This document shows positions 33,858 to 43,733 of a stretch of 64,000 bases of DNA, piece by piece; within the stretch, counting starts at the first letter, position 1, and each line of letters starts with the position of its first letter. Source of the stretch: Bacteroides cellulosilyticus (lineage in GTDB: Bacteria > Bacteroidota > Bacteroidia > Bacteroidales > Bacteroidaceae); the NCBI RefSeq assembly GCF_020091405.1, contig NZ_CP081903.1, forward strand, positions 5,270,501 through 5,334,500. The letters run 5' to 3'. The notes beneath the pieces were generated by a model, which searched no databases, was not told the DNA's origin, and worked only from the letters and a program-made list of their open reading frames with translations. Position numbers and translations under genes: made by a program.

Positions 33858-36176
33858 TTATTCGCTCTTAATACTCTGTACAGGGTTTTCATTAGCTATA
33901 CTCCAAGCCTTCAGAACCACCAAAAGCACAATGAGTGATAGTAAAACCAATGCCAACAGGACGAACCAGACGAATGAAGGCAAGGTACTATCGGCAAACT
34001 GTTCCAGCCAGACACCGGAAACATACCAGGCAAAACCCGTACCAATAACCACCGCACCGACAGCCACCTTCAATATATCCATCGCCAGCAAATTAAGGAT
34101 AGAAGGAGCTTCGGCGCCATTCACCTTACGGATGGCAATCTCCTTGGAACGACGTTGAGTTTCATCGCTTACATAACCCACAAGCCCCATGAGCACAATA
34201 AAGAAAATACAAAGAGAAGTAACCCAGACGGTGTTACGAAAGCGATATACATCACTGTAGTTTTGGCGTTGGATATCCGCATAGGTCGTAAATTCCAAAG
34301 CCGCTTTCGGATACGCTTCTTTTACAAAAGCATTCAGTCGGACAAGGTTCTCGTCCAAAGGCTCTTTCAATCGAACATTGAAAGCATAGTTACGGGAATC
34401 GGAAAGGATGAAAGCCGTACAGGTCTGTTCCATAAAGAACCCCATGTTGCGCACATCCTCTATAATGCCGACTACTGTGGGTTGACTGTCAAGCCCCAAC
34501 CACTGCGCATTGACGGGCAAACGTTGTCCCAAAGCCTTATCACCCCACTTCATAGTCTCCACCACCTTCCGGCCGATAAGAGCTTCACCGATATGTTTCG
34601 GCCAGGAACCTTCCACCAGCTTCAAACCTACTATTTGCGGAAAGTCCTTCGTAACATTCTGGAAGTGCAACGGACAAAGAAAATTCCCTTGAATATCCGT
34701 CAGTCCCGTCGTACTATAATGCGCAATCAGCGAATTACTATTGCGGGCCACCGATTCCACATAAGGTTGACGGCGAATAGCATCTTCCACCCCCTGCGGG
34801 TCTTCCATGCGATATTGCCCTATTGCCAATCTTTCTGTTCTAAATCCTATATCACGTGTCATGAGGTCTTGATATTGCCAGATAGTAGTAATCAGCATAC
34901 CCAGAATAAATGCCACACCAATGAATTGCACAAACAACAAACCTCGTTTCCAGGAACGTTTACTGTCAGTGTAACGGCGGAAAATCTGCGTTACGGGAAT
35001 CGTGGCAAACATCCTGCCGGGCAGAATACCTGCCACAAAAAACAGCAACAATACCGTCAGTCCCGGCACCCACAAGTTATGCCAGGTAAAGAGTTCCATG
35101 AGGCTGACGTGCAACAAGTCTTCTATTCCTTCACGGAAAAGATACATCAACGCCAGGCAAGCAACAATGGAAGCAAGCACCAGTAGCCCTGTTTCCCACA
35201 TAAACATTCCCAATACATGCGCCCCGTCGGCACCACAACATTTATGTACTCCCACCGCTTTGGCACGCCGACTGAATGAAGCCACTGCCGCCAACACATA
35301 GTTCATAATGGAAACAAAAAAGATGGAAAAGCCCAGTACTCCCAGGATAACCAACCGGCGTACGGTGTCGGGAGTGCTAAGATAAATATCGGGCAAAGGC
35401 AGCACACTGAACTCCATAACGTCCGTACCTTCTTTCGTTTCTGTATAACGCTCTACGGCCTTTTGAATACGATCATTCATGGCTACTACACCATCGGGAG
35501 TTTTCAGACGGAAAAGTACATTGTAGATGTCATTGGATTTCCAGTTACCACGACCAAAGATATGCTCTTCAAGAGTGGACAACGAAATCACAATATTATG
35601 TTGGAAAACCGTATTTCCAGGCATCTTCTGATAGATACCCCGCACAGTGATATCCATCATTTTACCCATGGAAAGTGTCTTCCCCACCGGATCTTCATCA
35701 CCGAAAAGTTCACGTGCCTTGTCCTCTGAAAGAAAAGCATACAAGGGAGTACCCAATTCCTTCGGGTCACCACGCAGCACATCAAGTCCGATAGTGTGGA
35801 AGAAGAGTGTATCCGCAAACATAGGATGCACATTGTCCAGCTTTTTGTCATCGATATAAAAATCGGGCTGATAGAAGTTGACTGAAAGGCTGGCTGACTC
35901 TATCAAGTCGGGCAACGCTTCCCAAAGGTCGGCAGCAGCAGGACGAAAAGTGCTGTAATCATATTCTTTATCGGGAACACCGTCCTTCACTCGTCGACAG
36001 CGCATCAAGGCCACACGCTCCGGGTCTTTATAAAAATTCTCATAACTCAGCTCATAAGCTATCTGTGAGAAAAGCAGGATACCTATCAGCAAGCCCAGTG
36101 TCAAAGACATCAGTTTAATGAAATTACTGCCCCGTCCACGAAGCAAAATCTGAATGGTATAATAAATTTGTCTCAT
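33858..36176 (-). CDS. ABC transporter permease, FtsX/MacB type (third copy)
   Basis: A 772-aa permease with the arrangement TM - large periplasmic MacB-like region - three TM - second periplasmic region - three TM. It starts MRQIYYTIQILLRGRGSNFIKLMSL and ends ENPVQSIKSE. FtsX-like signatures are KAVGVHKCCGADGAHVLGMF and RSKEIAIRKVNGAEAPSIL. It is the last and most divergent of three tandem paralogs after one ATPase gene. Such pumps act on envelope substrates such as peptides or lipoproteins; the substrate is unknown. Confidence 0.88.
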   Translation of the reverse strand: MRQIYYTIQILLRGRGSNFIKLMSLTLGLLIGILLFSQIAYELSYENFYKDPERVALMRCRRVKDGVPDKEYDYSTFRPAAADLWEALPDLIESASLSVNFYQPDFYIDDKKLDNVHPMFADTLFFHTIGLDVLRGDPKELGTPLYAFLSEDKARELFGDEDPVGKTLSMGKMMDITVRGIYQKMPGNTVFQHNIVISLSTLEEHIFGRGNWKSNDIYNVLFRLKTPDGVVAMNDRIQKAVERYTETKEGTDVMEFSVLPLPDIYLSTPDTVRRLVILGVLGFSIFFVSIMNYVLAAVASFSRRAKAVGVHKCCGADGAHVLGMFMWETGLLVLASIVACLALMYLFREGIEDLLHVSLMELFTWHNLWVPGLTVLLLFFVAGILPGRMFATIPVTQIFRRYTDSKRSWKRGLLFVQFIGVAFILGMLITTIWQYQDLMTRDIGFRTERLAIGQYRMEDPQGVEDAIRRQPYVESVARNSNSLIAHYSTTGLTDIQGNFLCPLHFQNVTKDFPQIVGLKLVEGSWPKHIGEALIGRKVVETMKWGDKALGQRLPVNAQWLGLDSQPTVVGIIEDVRNMGFFMEQTCTAFILSDSRNYAFNVRLKEPLDENLVRLNAFVKEAYPKAALEFTTYADIQRQNYSDVYRFRNTVWVTSLCIFFIVLMGLVGYVSDETQRRSKEIAIRKVNGAEAPSILNLLAMDILKVAVGAVVIGTGFAWYVSGVWLEQFADSTLPSFVWFVLLALVLLSLIVLLVVLKAWSIANENPVQSIKSE

Positions 36177-36194
36177 ATCTTTCTATTTCCTTAT

Positions 36195-38522
36195 TTATTC
36201 ACTCTTAATACTTTCCACCGGATTCTCATTGGCAATATACCAGGCTTTCCAGATGACGCATGCTGTGATTATCGCCAGATTGGCAATCGCAATCAATACA
36301 TATACAGGCCAGCCCAATGGTACCTGCACCGCAAAAAGGTCCATCCATATCCTGTTGACATACCACGAGCTTACGACACCGATGATGACTGCCGGTCCTG
36401 CCACATAAAGTACGTCACGCGACAACAATTCCAGTATAGTCGACGCTTCGGCACCATTCACCTTACGGATAGCAATTTCTTTGGAACGGCGGCGCACTTC
36501 GTCGGTAGTGTAACCTATCAATCCCATCAGCATTACAAAAAGCATCACGACGGCTGCCAATATGGTGGCATCACGGAAGACACGTACAATGCTATACGCC
36601 TCCTGCATCTCCTGTTCCAACGGATAAAAATCAACGGTTTTACCCGGAAAGGCTTCGGACGCCTGACTGTTCAGTTTACTCAGGTTCTCGACAAAAGGCT
36701 CTTTCAGGCGAATATGAATGCTATTGCCAAACTTACCACACCGGACAATAAGCGGTTGTTGCGGAACATAGAAAGAAGCTGTATGAAAGTCTTTCAACAC
36801 TCCCACTACCTTGAGGTCGCCAAGGCTGGTATGACCATTGTGTACCACACGCCCCAGGATTTCATCTCCCCAACGCATTATCCGGGCAAAGGTCTCATTC
36901 ACCACTGCCTCATTACGTTCACGCGCCATGCGCCCTTCTTTCAATGCCATTCCCATCATTTGCGGATAGCCTTCGGTTTCTACGCAATAGCGTGACGAAA
37001 AGATAGATTTACCGCTTTCATTCAGTATCATCATGCCACTCATTCCGATACATGGCGGATAGCTTGCCGATTCGACAACTTCTACATAAGGCAAACCACG
37101 GAAAAACTGACGGGCTACATCCCGTTCCGCATCATCGGCAAACTGTAGATCGCCAACAGCCACATGCTTTGCACTGTAACCTGTCTCCTTATTCAGCACA
37201 TAATGATATTGTGCCATCACCACACACATCAGTCCACAGATGAAGGCTACTCCCATGAACTGAATAAAAAGTAGAGGACGTTTCCAGCCCTTCTTACCTT
37301 CGGTGTATCGACGGAATACTTGAGATACCGGTATACGGGCAAACATTCGTCCGGGCAATACACCACCTATGACGAATAACACAAGCACCACCAGCATCGG
37401 CACCCAAATGCGCCCCGGTACAAAAAGGGAGGTTAGCTGAACTTCCATAGTCTCTTCTATCATTTCACGGAAGTTGAGCAACAGCAGCACCATCACTCCT
37501 ATCGACAGTAAAATAATGATACCTGTTTCCAACAAGAACATACCGAAAACCGAACCACCCGAAGCACCATTACATTTATGTACCCCCACAGCTTTAGCAC
37601 GATAGGAAAGCGAAGAAACAGAGATGAGAACATAGTTCAGCGCAGCTATAAAGAGAATGGCAAAACCAAGAAGGCTCATGATAGAAATCATGCTCTTTAC
37701 CGTATCGCTATTGAGATATACCTCACGAATAGGCTGTATCACAGCCGTATATCCCACACTCTCTTTTTCTTCTTGTGGAATATAATTCTGGATAGCGGCA
37801 TCCAGACGGGCATTGAACTTCTCAACATCTATTTTCACGCCCGGGCGCAGGCGGATATACTGGAAGTAAGAGTCTCCGCCCAGCCAGGTATTTTCCGCCC
37901 ACTCACGACTCCATCCCGTAGCTATGGAGATGACAGCTTCAGGATTCATGGTTGCGTTTTCCGGTAAGGCTGCGTATATGCCCTTCACTGTCAGTTGTAT
38001 CTGTTTATCATAATTTATCACTTTCCCGATGGGATTTTCATCACCGAACATTTTCCGGGCCAAGCGGTCACTGAGGAAGACAACATCTTTCTGTTGCAAC
38101 TCCTGTACGGCATCTCCCGTCAGCACCTCAATCCCCATGGTACGGAAGAAAAGAGAATCAGCCATTATCTTATAGTCACTGAAACGTACACTACCATTGT
38201 ACAACGGACCGAAAACCATGTACTTGCAGACATTAACGGCAGATTCCACTTCATCCGGAAAATTCTCAAGAATGAATCCTGCAACTACCGGTAAGTTCAT
38301 CTCGTTGGGTTCGTTGTCACGTTCTCCATCCACAGTCCAGACGGAAAGCACCTGATAGAGTTGGTCATAGTCCTTGTAGCAGGTATTACAACTCTTCTCA
38401 AATGCTACACGGGCGAAAAGCAGGATACTCATTGTCAGGGCCAACCCAAGGGAAATAACTTTGATGATATTGGAACCACGACCGTGCAGCAACGTTTGAA
38501 TGACATAATAGATTTGCTTCAT
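36195..38522 (-). CDS. ABC transporter permease, FtsX/MacB type (second copy)
   Basis: A 775-aa paralog of its neighbours, with the same topology, the KAVGVHKCNGASGGSVFGMF and RSKEIAIRKVNGAEASTIL motifs and the C terminus ENPVESIKSE. It is much closer to the copy at 38535 than to the one at 33858 (nearly identical N-terminal 40 residues). It lies 12 bases after the upstream copy and 18 before the next, so all are in one operon. A recent tandem duplication followed by divergence in the periplasmic parts is likely. Confidence 0.88.
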   Translation of the reverse strand: MKQIYYVIQTLLHGRGSNIIKVISLGLALTMSILLFARVAFEKSCNTCYKDYDQLYQVLSVWTVDGERDNEPNEMNLPVVAGFILENFPDEVESAVNVCKYMVFGPLYNGSVRFSDYKIMADSLFFRTMGIEVLTGDAVQELQQKDVVFLSDRLARKMFGDENPIGKVINYDKQIQLTVKGIYAALPENATMNPEAVISIATGWSREWAENTWLGGDSYFQYIRLRPGVKIDVEKFNARLDAAIQNYIPQEEKESVGYTAVIQPIREVYLNSDTVKSMISIMSLLGFAILFIAALNYVLISVSSLSYRAKAVGVHKCNGASGGSVFGMFLLETGIIILLSIGVMVLLLLNFREMIEETMEVQLTSLFVPGRIWVPMLVVLVLFVIGGVLPGRMFARIPVSQVFRRYTEGKKGWKRPLLFIQFMGVAFICGLMCVVMAQYHYVLNKETGYSAKHVAVGDLQFADDAERDVARQFFRGLPYVEVVESASYPPCIGMSGMMILNESGKSIFSSRYCVETEGYPQMMGMALKEGRMARERNEAVVNETFARIMRWGDEILGRVVHNGHTSLGDLKVVGVLKDFHTASFYVPQQPLIVRCGKFGNSIHIRLKEPFVENLSKLNSQASEAFPGKTVDFYPLEQEMQEAYSIVRVFRDATILAAVVMLFVMLMGLIGYTTDEVRRRSKEIAIRKVNGAEASTILELLSRDVLYVAGPAVIIGVVSSWYVNRIWMDLFAVQVPLGWPVYVLIAIANLAIITACVIWKAWYIANENPVESIKSE

Positions 38523-38534
38523 ACCCTAATTCTT

Positions 38535-40844
38535 TTATTCGCTCTTGATACTGTTCACCGGATTCTCATTCGCAATCTTCCAGGATTTCCAGATGACGCA
38601 AGCGACTATGATAATCAAAATGACCAATGCAATCAATACATATACGACCCAGGTAAGCGGCACTTGTGTAGCAAACTGCTCCATCCACATCCCATTGACA
38701 TACCATGAAGCAAGCGTGCCGATAATAACGGCAGGTCCGGCTACGTAAAGTATATCTTTAGAGAGCAATTCCAGTATGCCCGTAGATTCCGCCCCGTTCA
38801 CCTTGCGGATGGCAATTTCCTTTGAACGACGGCGCACCTCGTCTGTGGTGTAACCTATCAACCCCATCAGCATGATAAAGAACATGGTCACTGCCGCCAA
38901 TATGGTAGCGTTGCTAAACACACGCACGGGATTGTATTCATTCAATATCTCTTGCTCCATTCCGCCGAAATCTATTGTTTTGTCCGGATATGCCTCGGCG
39001 ACATCTTTGTTCAGGCGACGCAGATTCTCAGCAAAAGGTTCCTTGAGACGCACGTGAACGGCATTACCAAAAGTACGTGTGTAGCCAAAGATGATGACAT
39101 CCTGCGGCTCGAAGAAGGAACCGATATGAAAATCTTTCAATATACCCACTACTTTATAATTTTCACCTTCCATACGCAGCGGGTGGTTCAGGGCTTTGTC
39201 TCCCCAACGCATCCGTTCCACAAATGCTTCATTCACTACTAATTCATCAGTGGCACGTGCGGGACGACCTTCCTTTATGGTCATGCCCATCATCTTAAAA
39301 TAATCCTCGGGAGCACGACTGGTGCGGGTTGAGAAGAGCGCTTGTCCACTTTCACTCTGAATCATCGAACCACTGTAAGACCAAATGGGGGTACTGACAG
39401 CACAAGATACCTCTTCCACATAAGACAGTCCACGGAAGAAATGCAACGCCGGTTCGCTTTCCTCGGCTTTGCCAAAGTAAGCACTTCCCACCGCTACCCG
39501 GCGCGGATTGTAGCCCATGTCTTTATCCTTCACATAATTGTATTGCGCCATCACCACATACATCAATCCGCATATGAAAGCTACGCCTGCAAACTGAACA
39601 AAAAGTAACGGACGTTTCCAGCCTTTCTTACCCTCTGTATAGCGACGGAAAACCTGCGATACGGGTATCCGGGCAAATAATCTGCCCGGCAGCACGCCAC
39701 CTACAATGAACAGAACCAGCACTACGGCAAGTGGTACCCAGATACGATCCGGTGCAAAAAGTACACTTAACTTAGCCGCAGTGGTATCTTCGATAAACTC
39801 CTGAAAATTCAGCAATATCAAGGCCATCAACATCAAAGCCAGCACAATGATGATGCCCGTCTCCAACAGAAACATAGAAAATACTGTGCCTCCGCTTGCA
39901 CCACTGCACTTATGAACGCCCACCGCTTTGGCACGATAGGTAAGCGAAGAGATAGATATCAGTACATAGTTCAGCGCTGCAATAAAAAGAATTGCAAGGG
40001 CAAGAATGCTCATGATGGTGTCCATGCGCTTCACTTGGTCTTCGTTACGATACACGTCACGAATAGGTTTCACGAAAGCGGTGTATCCATAGGCCTTCTT
40101 GTCTTCTTCCGGACGGTACTTCTGAATCATGGCATCGAGACGGGCGTTCACGACTTCTTTGTCGGCTCCGGGACGAAAGCGGATGTATTCATAATAGCTG
40201 TCGCCTCCACGCCAGGAATAGTTACCCCAACCACGATTCCAACTCGTAGGCATAGACACAACACCTTCGGGACGCATCGTAGCATTCGCCGGCAAGTCAG
40301 CGTAAGTGCCCTTCACGGTGAACTGCATTTCTTTATTATAATTTAATACCTTCCCAATGGGATTTTCGTCACCAAATATCTTTCGTGCCAGTCGGTCGGC
40401 CAAGAAAATGACATCGGGCTGCATCAGCTCCTTTTCCGGATTTCCACTCAGCACCTCAATGCCCATGGTACGAAAGAAAAGCGAATCGGCCAGCAGAGTT
40501 TTGGCATCGAAACGAACAGAGCCATTATATAAAGGTGCACCCAGAAAATAAGCAATACTGGTGGCGGATTCAACCTCTTGAGGGAAATTTTCAAGAATGG
40601 CACCCGCTACCGGGCCGCAGTTCGCTTTCTGCGGTTCGAATTGTTCACCATCAGCCGAGAATATGGAAAATATCTGATAAAGATTATCATAGTCCTCGTA
40701 GCAAGTGTCGTAGCTTTGTTCAAAAGCCACACGTGAAAACAGTAGAATACTCATCGTCAATCCCAGTCCAAGGGAAATGACTTTGATTATATTCGAACCG
40801 CGCCCACGCAACAGGGTACGTATGACATAATATAGTTGTTTCAT
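38535..40844 (-). CDS. ABC transporter permease, FtsX/MacB type (first copy)
   Basis: A 769-aa permease, first of the three. It begins MKQLYYVIRTLLRGRGSNIIKVISL, with one TM helix and then a periplasmic region to about residue 280. It has FtsX domains with KAVGVHKCSGASGGTVFSMF and RSKEIAIRKVNGAESTGIL, and ends ENPVNSIKSE. It is encoded 20 bases after the ATPase gene. The shared ATPase probably serves all three, giving homo- or heterodimeric pumps; that is inferred. Confidence 0.88.
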   Translation of the reverse strand: MKQLYYVIRTLLRGRGSNIIKVISLGLGLTMSILLFSRVAFEQSYDTCYEDYDNLYQIFSIFSADGEQFEPQKANCGPVAGAILENFPQEVESATSIAYFLGAPLYNGSVRFDAKTLLADSLFFRTMGIEVLSGNPEKELMQPDVIFLADRLARKIFGDENPIGKVLNYNKEMQFTVKGTYADLPANATMRPEGVVSMPTSWNRGWGNYSWRGGDSYYEYIRFRPGADKEVVNARLDAMIQKYRPEEDKKAYGYTAFVKPIRDVYRNEDQVKRMDTIMSILALAILFIAALNYVLISISSLTYRAKAVGVHKCSGASGGTVFSMFLLETGIIIVLALMLMALILLNFQEFIEDTTAAKLSVLFAPDRIWVPLAVVLVLFIVGGVLPGRLFARIPVSQVFRRYTEGKKGWKRPLLFVQFAGVAFICGLMYVVMAQYNYVKDKDMGYNPRRVAVGSAYFGKAEESEPALHFFRGLSYVEEVSCAVSTPIWSYSGSMIQSESGQALFSTRTSRAPEDYFKMMGMTIKEGRPARATDELVVNEAFVERMRWGDKALNHPLRMEGENYKVVGILKDFHIGSFFEPQDVIIFGYTRTFGNAVHVRLKEPFAENLRRLNKDVAEAYPDKTIDFGGMEQEILNEYNPVRVFSNATILAAVTMFFIMLMGLIGYTTDEVRRRSKEIAIRKVNGAESTGILELLSKDILYVAGPAVIIGTLASWYVNGMWMEQFATQVPLTWVVYVLIALVILIIIVACVIWKSWKIANENPVNSIKSE

Positions 40845-40864
40845 AGTTCAATCTCTTTATAAAC

Positions 40865-41548
40865 TTATACTCCTTGTGCCGCAATGCTGGCCACTACGCT
40901 ACCATCAAACAAATGTATCGTACGGTGTGCAAACGAAGCGTCATGCTGAGAGTGTGTTACCATAATAATCGTCGTTCCCTCCCGATTCAATTCCGTCAAC
41001 AGGTTCATGACTTCCGCACCATTCTTAGAATCCAGATTACCGGTCGGCTCATCAGCAAGTATTAATTTAGGATTAGTTACCACAGCACGTGCAATAGCTA
41101 CACGCTGCTGCTGACCACCGGACAGCTGTTGCGGGAAATGCTTGGCACGATGGCTGATATTCATTCGTTTCAATATATCTTCCACCATCCGGCGACGTTC
41201 GGAAGCCTTAATGCCGAGATACGTCAAAGGTAACTCTACGTTTTCATATACATTCAGTTCGTCTATCAGGTTAAAGCTCTGGAATACGAAGCCTAGTTTA
41301 CCTTTCCGTACACGGGTACGTTCTTTTTCTTTCAGGTCTCCAACTTCCTGTCCCAGAAGCTTATATGAACCTTCCGTCGGATTATCCAGTAGTCCCAGGA
41401 TATTCAACAGGGTTGATTTACCACAACCTGACGGTCCCATGATGGCCACAAATTCTCCCTCTTTCACTTCAAGGTTCACATGGTTCAATGCTACTGTTTC
41501 TACTTCCGTCGTACGGAATACTTTGCTGATGTCATTAATTTCAATCAT
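40865..41548 (-). CDS. ABC transporter ATP-binding protein (MacB/LolD type)
   Basis: A 227-aa ATPase starting at 41548 (MIEINDISKVFRTTEVETVAL). A frame reaching 41623 is rejected because a sigma-54-like promoter at 41593-41609 overlaps it. It has Walker A GPSGCGKST at about 38-46, a Q loop in FVFQSFNLI, signature LSGGQQQRVAIARA, Walker B LILADEPTGNLD and a switch His in VTHSQHD. It energises the downstream FtsX-type permeases at the inner membrane. The C terminus is normal for this class. Confidence 0.93.
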   Translation of the reverse strand: MIEINDISKVFRTTEVETVALNHVNLEVKEGEFVAIMGPSGCGKSTLLNILGLLDNPTEGSYKLLGQEVGDLKEKERTRVRKGKLGFVFQSFNLIDELNVYENVELPLTYLGIKASERRRMVEDILKRMNISHRAKHFPQQLSGGQQQRVAIARAVVTNPKLILADEPTGNLDSKNGAEVMNLLTELNREGTTIIMVTHSQHDASFAHRTIHLFDGSVVASIAAQGV

Positions 41549-41592
41549 AATGTTTATTATTAAAGTCTGATATGATATTCTGTTTATATAAA

Positions 41593-41609
41593 AGCAGAAA
41601 GCATGCCAA
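41593..41609 (-). promoter_or_regulatory. Sigma-54-type promoter of the ABC operon
   Basis: Read on the minus strand the site is TTGGCATGCTTTCTGCT, aligning with YTGGCACGRNNNTTGCW. The -24 GG and -12 GC are present at the required spacing, with three mismatches elsewhere. The predicted transcript would start near 41582, about 34 bases before the ATPase ATG. This implies an NtrC-type activator, which is not encoded in the window. Confidence 0.65.
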
Positions 41610-41662
41610 AACTTAAGATTCATTCATTATCAACAATTTATCTTTTTAAACGTATACAAATA

Positions 41663-41702
41663 GTGTCTAATAATTAGACACCTTCGTCTAAAAAATGGAC
41701 AC
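41663..41702. promoter_or_regulatory. Two phased palindromic operator sites (candidate activator sites)
   Basis: Site 1, GTGTCTAATAATTAGACAC at 41663-41681, is a perfect palindrome. Site 2, CGTCTAAAAAATGGACAC at 41685-41702, is a weaker copy of the same pattern. Their centres are 21 bp apart, two helical turns, and they lie about 65-95 bp upstream of the -24 element. This is the arrangement expected for an enhancer bound by a sigma-54 activator dimer pair. The divergent gene at 41833 could also be affected. Confidence 0.65.
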
Positions 41703-41832
41703 CCCTGGAAATTAGTGCAGCACGAAGGAACAGAAAAAAGGAAAATAAGACAATCATTTATCTAAAAGAAAACTCTATCTTTGCGATCAGTTTTCAATAG
41801 AAGAGATTATATATAATATTAATATCATACAC

Positions 41833-42639
41833 ATGAAACTATCTAAACTCCTGTTCATTCCGCTTATCGGCCTGTTTATGGGCGGTTGCGATATGATAGA
41901 TTACCATCCTTATGATGTCCGTATCAGTGGTCAGACAGATATAAATAATCGTAATATAGAAAAGATAGAGGCCAATTGCAAGGATAAGGCAACTATTCGT
42001 TTTGTCACTATGGGTGACTCCCAGCGTTGGTATGATGAGACTCTGGACTTTGTCAACCACCTTAATAAACGGGATGACATAGATTTTGTCATCCATGGTG
42101 GAGATTACAGCGACTTCGGTGTCACAGACGAGTTCCTGTGGCAACGTGATATTATGAATAAGCTGAAAGTTCCCTATGTCGGTCTGATCGGTAATCATGA
42201 CTGCCTCGGTACAGGTGAAGAAACTTTCCGTGCCGTATTCGGTGAACCAAACTTCTCTTTCATAGCCGGTCGCATAAAGTTCATTTGTCTGAACACCAAT
42301 GCTATCGAATTCGACTACTCCCGCCCCATTCCTGATTTTGAATTCATCAATGCCCAGCTAGATGATCGCAGCGACGAATACGACCGCACTATCTTCTCTA
42401 TGCATATACGCCCGTTTTGCTTTGAATTCAACAATAATGTAGCCCAGGCTTTTCAATATTCCATTAAGCAATTTCCCGGATTGTTGTTCTGTACAGCTGC
42501 CCATGAACATCGTTTATTCGAAGAGGATCTTTTTGAGGATGGCGTGATGTACTACATGAGCGACTGCATGAAACACCGCAACTATTATATATTTACTGTA
42601 ACCCCTAATGGATATGAGCGTGAAGTGGTCTATTATTAA
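41833..42639 (+). CDS. Calcineurin-like metallophosphoesterase, lipoprotein
   Basis: A 268-aa protein with a lipoprotein signal (MKLSKLLFIPLIGLFMGGC, acylated Cys19). Metallophosphoesterase motifs appear in order: VTMGDSQ, HGGDYSDFG, IGNHDCLG, a His in FSMHIRP, and AAHEHRLFEEDL. It is expected in the periplasm or outer membrane and hydrolyses an unknown phosphoester. A TATCTTTG box at 41776-41783 is the likely -7 element. It overlaps the next gene by about 30 bases. Confidence 0.88.
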   Translation: MKLSKLLFIPLIGLFMGGCDMIDYHPYDVRISGQTDINNRNIEKIEANCKDKATIRFVTMGDSQRWYDETLDFVNHLNKRDDIDFVIHGGDYSDFGVTDEFLWQRDIMNKLKVPYVGLIGNHDCLGTGEETFRAVFGEPNFSFIAGRIKFICLNTNAIEFDYSRPIPDFEFINAQLDDRSDEYDRTIFSMHIRPFCFEFNNNVAQAFQYSIKQFPGLLFCTAAHEHRLFEEDLFEDGVMYYMSDCMKHRNYYIFTVTPNGYEREVVYY

Positions 42640-43384
42640 AGCAGTGACGTGCTTCCTTCTTGTATGCTCATCAACCGGCTATGCACAAGAAGCCAGTACA
42701 ATAACCATAGAGCCACGCCGGGTATTCAGAGATACTGTTATCATTACAAAATATGATACCGTGTGGCTGGAGAAAGAAAAAGTAAAAATAGACAGTGCCG
42801 ATATCAGCAATAAACGCTCCAGCCGTTATGATAAGCGGGTCCATCGCTATCGGAAACATTGGGAAAGCCTGATACCAACACATACTAAACTGCAATTTGC
42901 CGGTAACATGGGATTGCTGTCTCTGGGTACAGGATGGGATTATGGGAAACGGAATCAATGGGAAACGGATATCTTTTTCGGTATTCTGCCCAAGTACGAC
43001 TCCAAACGTACCAAAATTACCATGACTCTGAAACAGAACTATATGCCATGGAGTATAGCTCTTGGAAAAGAATTCGCTGTCGAACCACTTGCATGCGGCA
43101 TGTATTTCAATACAGTATTCGGCAGTGAATTTTGGACACATGAGCCCGAACGTTATCCAAAAGGTTATTACGGCTTCTCATCCAAGGTACGCATTCATGT
43201 ATTCCTGGGACAACGTCTGACTTATAATATTCCCCCACGTTGGCGTCTGGGAGCAAGAGCCGTTACTTTTTATTATGAAATAAGTACCTGTGATCTGTAT
43301 GTAGTAAGTGCATTCACCAACAAGTATCTGAAGCCCAAAGATTATCTCAGCTTATCGTTCGGACTGAAGACACAACTCTTTTAA
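42608..43384 (+). CDS. Predicted outer-membrane protein of unknown function
   Basis: A 258-aa protein with a signal peptide (KWSIIKAVTCFLLVCSSTGYAQ). The mature part has alternating aromatic and polar strands (LQFAGNMGLLSLGTGWDYG, WETDIFFGILP, YGFSSKVRIHVFLGQRLTY, LSLSFGLKTQLF) and a C-terminal Phe, suggesting an eight-to-ten-stranded beta-barrel. I do not recognise a named family. The start may be 42608 or 42614. The overlap with the metallophosphoesterase gene suggests coupled translation and a shared envelope function. Confidence 0.75.
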   Translation: MDMSVKWSIIKAVTCFLLVCSSTGYAQEASTITIEPRRVFRDTVIITKYDTVWLEKEKVKIDSADISNKRSSRYDKRVHRYRKHWESLIPTHTKLQFAGNMGLLSLGTGWDYGKRNQWETDIFFGILPKYDSKRTKITMTLKQNYMPWSIALGKEFAVEPLACGMYFNTVFGSEFWTHEPERYPKGYYGFSSKVRIHVFLGQRLTYNIPPRWRLGARAVTFYYEISTCDLYVVSAFTNKYLKPKDYLSLSFGLKTQLF

Positions 43385-43403
43385 CCTTCTCTATAGCCAC
43401 AAA

Positions 43404-43429
43404 GTCATGTCTGCTCACGCGGACATGAC
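43404..43429 (+). terminator. Hairpin terminator after the outer-membrane protein gene
   Basis: GTCATGTC (43404-43411) and GACATGAC (43422-43429) form an 8-bp stem 20 bases after the stop. No strong T run follows on the plus strand. Confidence 0.55.
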
Positions 43430-43459
43430 CTCAAGAGAATTTATGGAATCGAACACATG

Positions 43460-43642
43460 TTATACAAACTCTTCAACCATGTACATATCTGTGACGAAGT
43501 CGTCAACAATGTTACCAAGGTTCTCGCAGGCTTCATCAGGTGTTTCACCATACGCACTGCACATGATATTACTTTTCAAATAGGCGTAATAGCCGCCATC
43601 GGTAGTTGCCTCAATAGCATAATCATTTCTATTCAGTTTCAT
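43460..43642 (-). CDS. Small HicB-like protein
   Basis: A 60-aa protein preceded by AGGAG eight bases before the ATG. The layout YAIEATTDGGYYAYLKSN, then AYGETPDEACENLGNIVDDFV resembles the single beta-sheet/helix fold of HicB antitoxins (Y...GYYA...GET.DEA.EN). No HicA partner is adjacent, so it may be an orphan or a regulator of another kind. It is too short for a full HicB with a DNA-binding domain. Confidence 0.6.
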   Translation of the reverse strand: MKLNRNDYAIEATTDGGYYAYLKSNIMCSAYGETPDEACENLGNIVDDFVTDMYMVEEFV

Positions 43643-43733
43643 ATCTAACTCCTTTCTTTTTTATTACGATGCAAAGATGGAGATTCAGTGTTACGGAAAC
43701 ATGTACAGGATATGACAATGATGTAAAAATAGC

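Noticed and set aside
34155..35186. Plus-strand open frame of 343 codons opposite the third ABC permease
   Set aside because: The minus-strand gene has clear FtsX/MacB motifs and normal length, and the plus-strand product has no recognisable domain.
43460..43642. A complete HicAB toxin-antitoxin locus
   Set aside because: Only a HicB-like protein is present; no HicA-like frame was found on either side.
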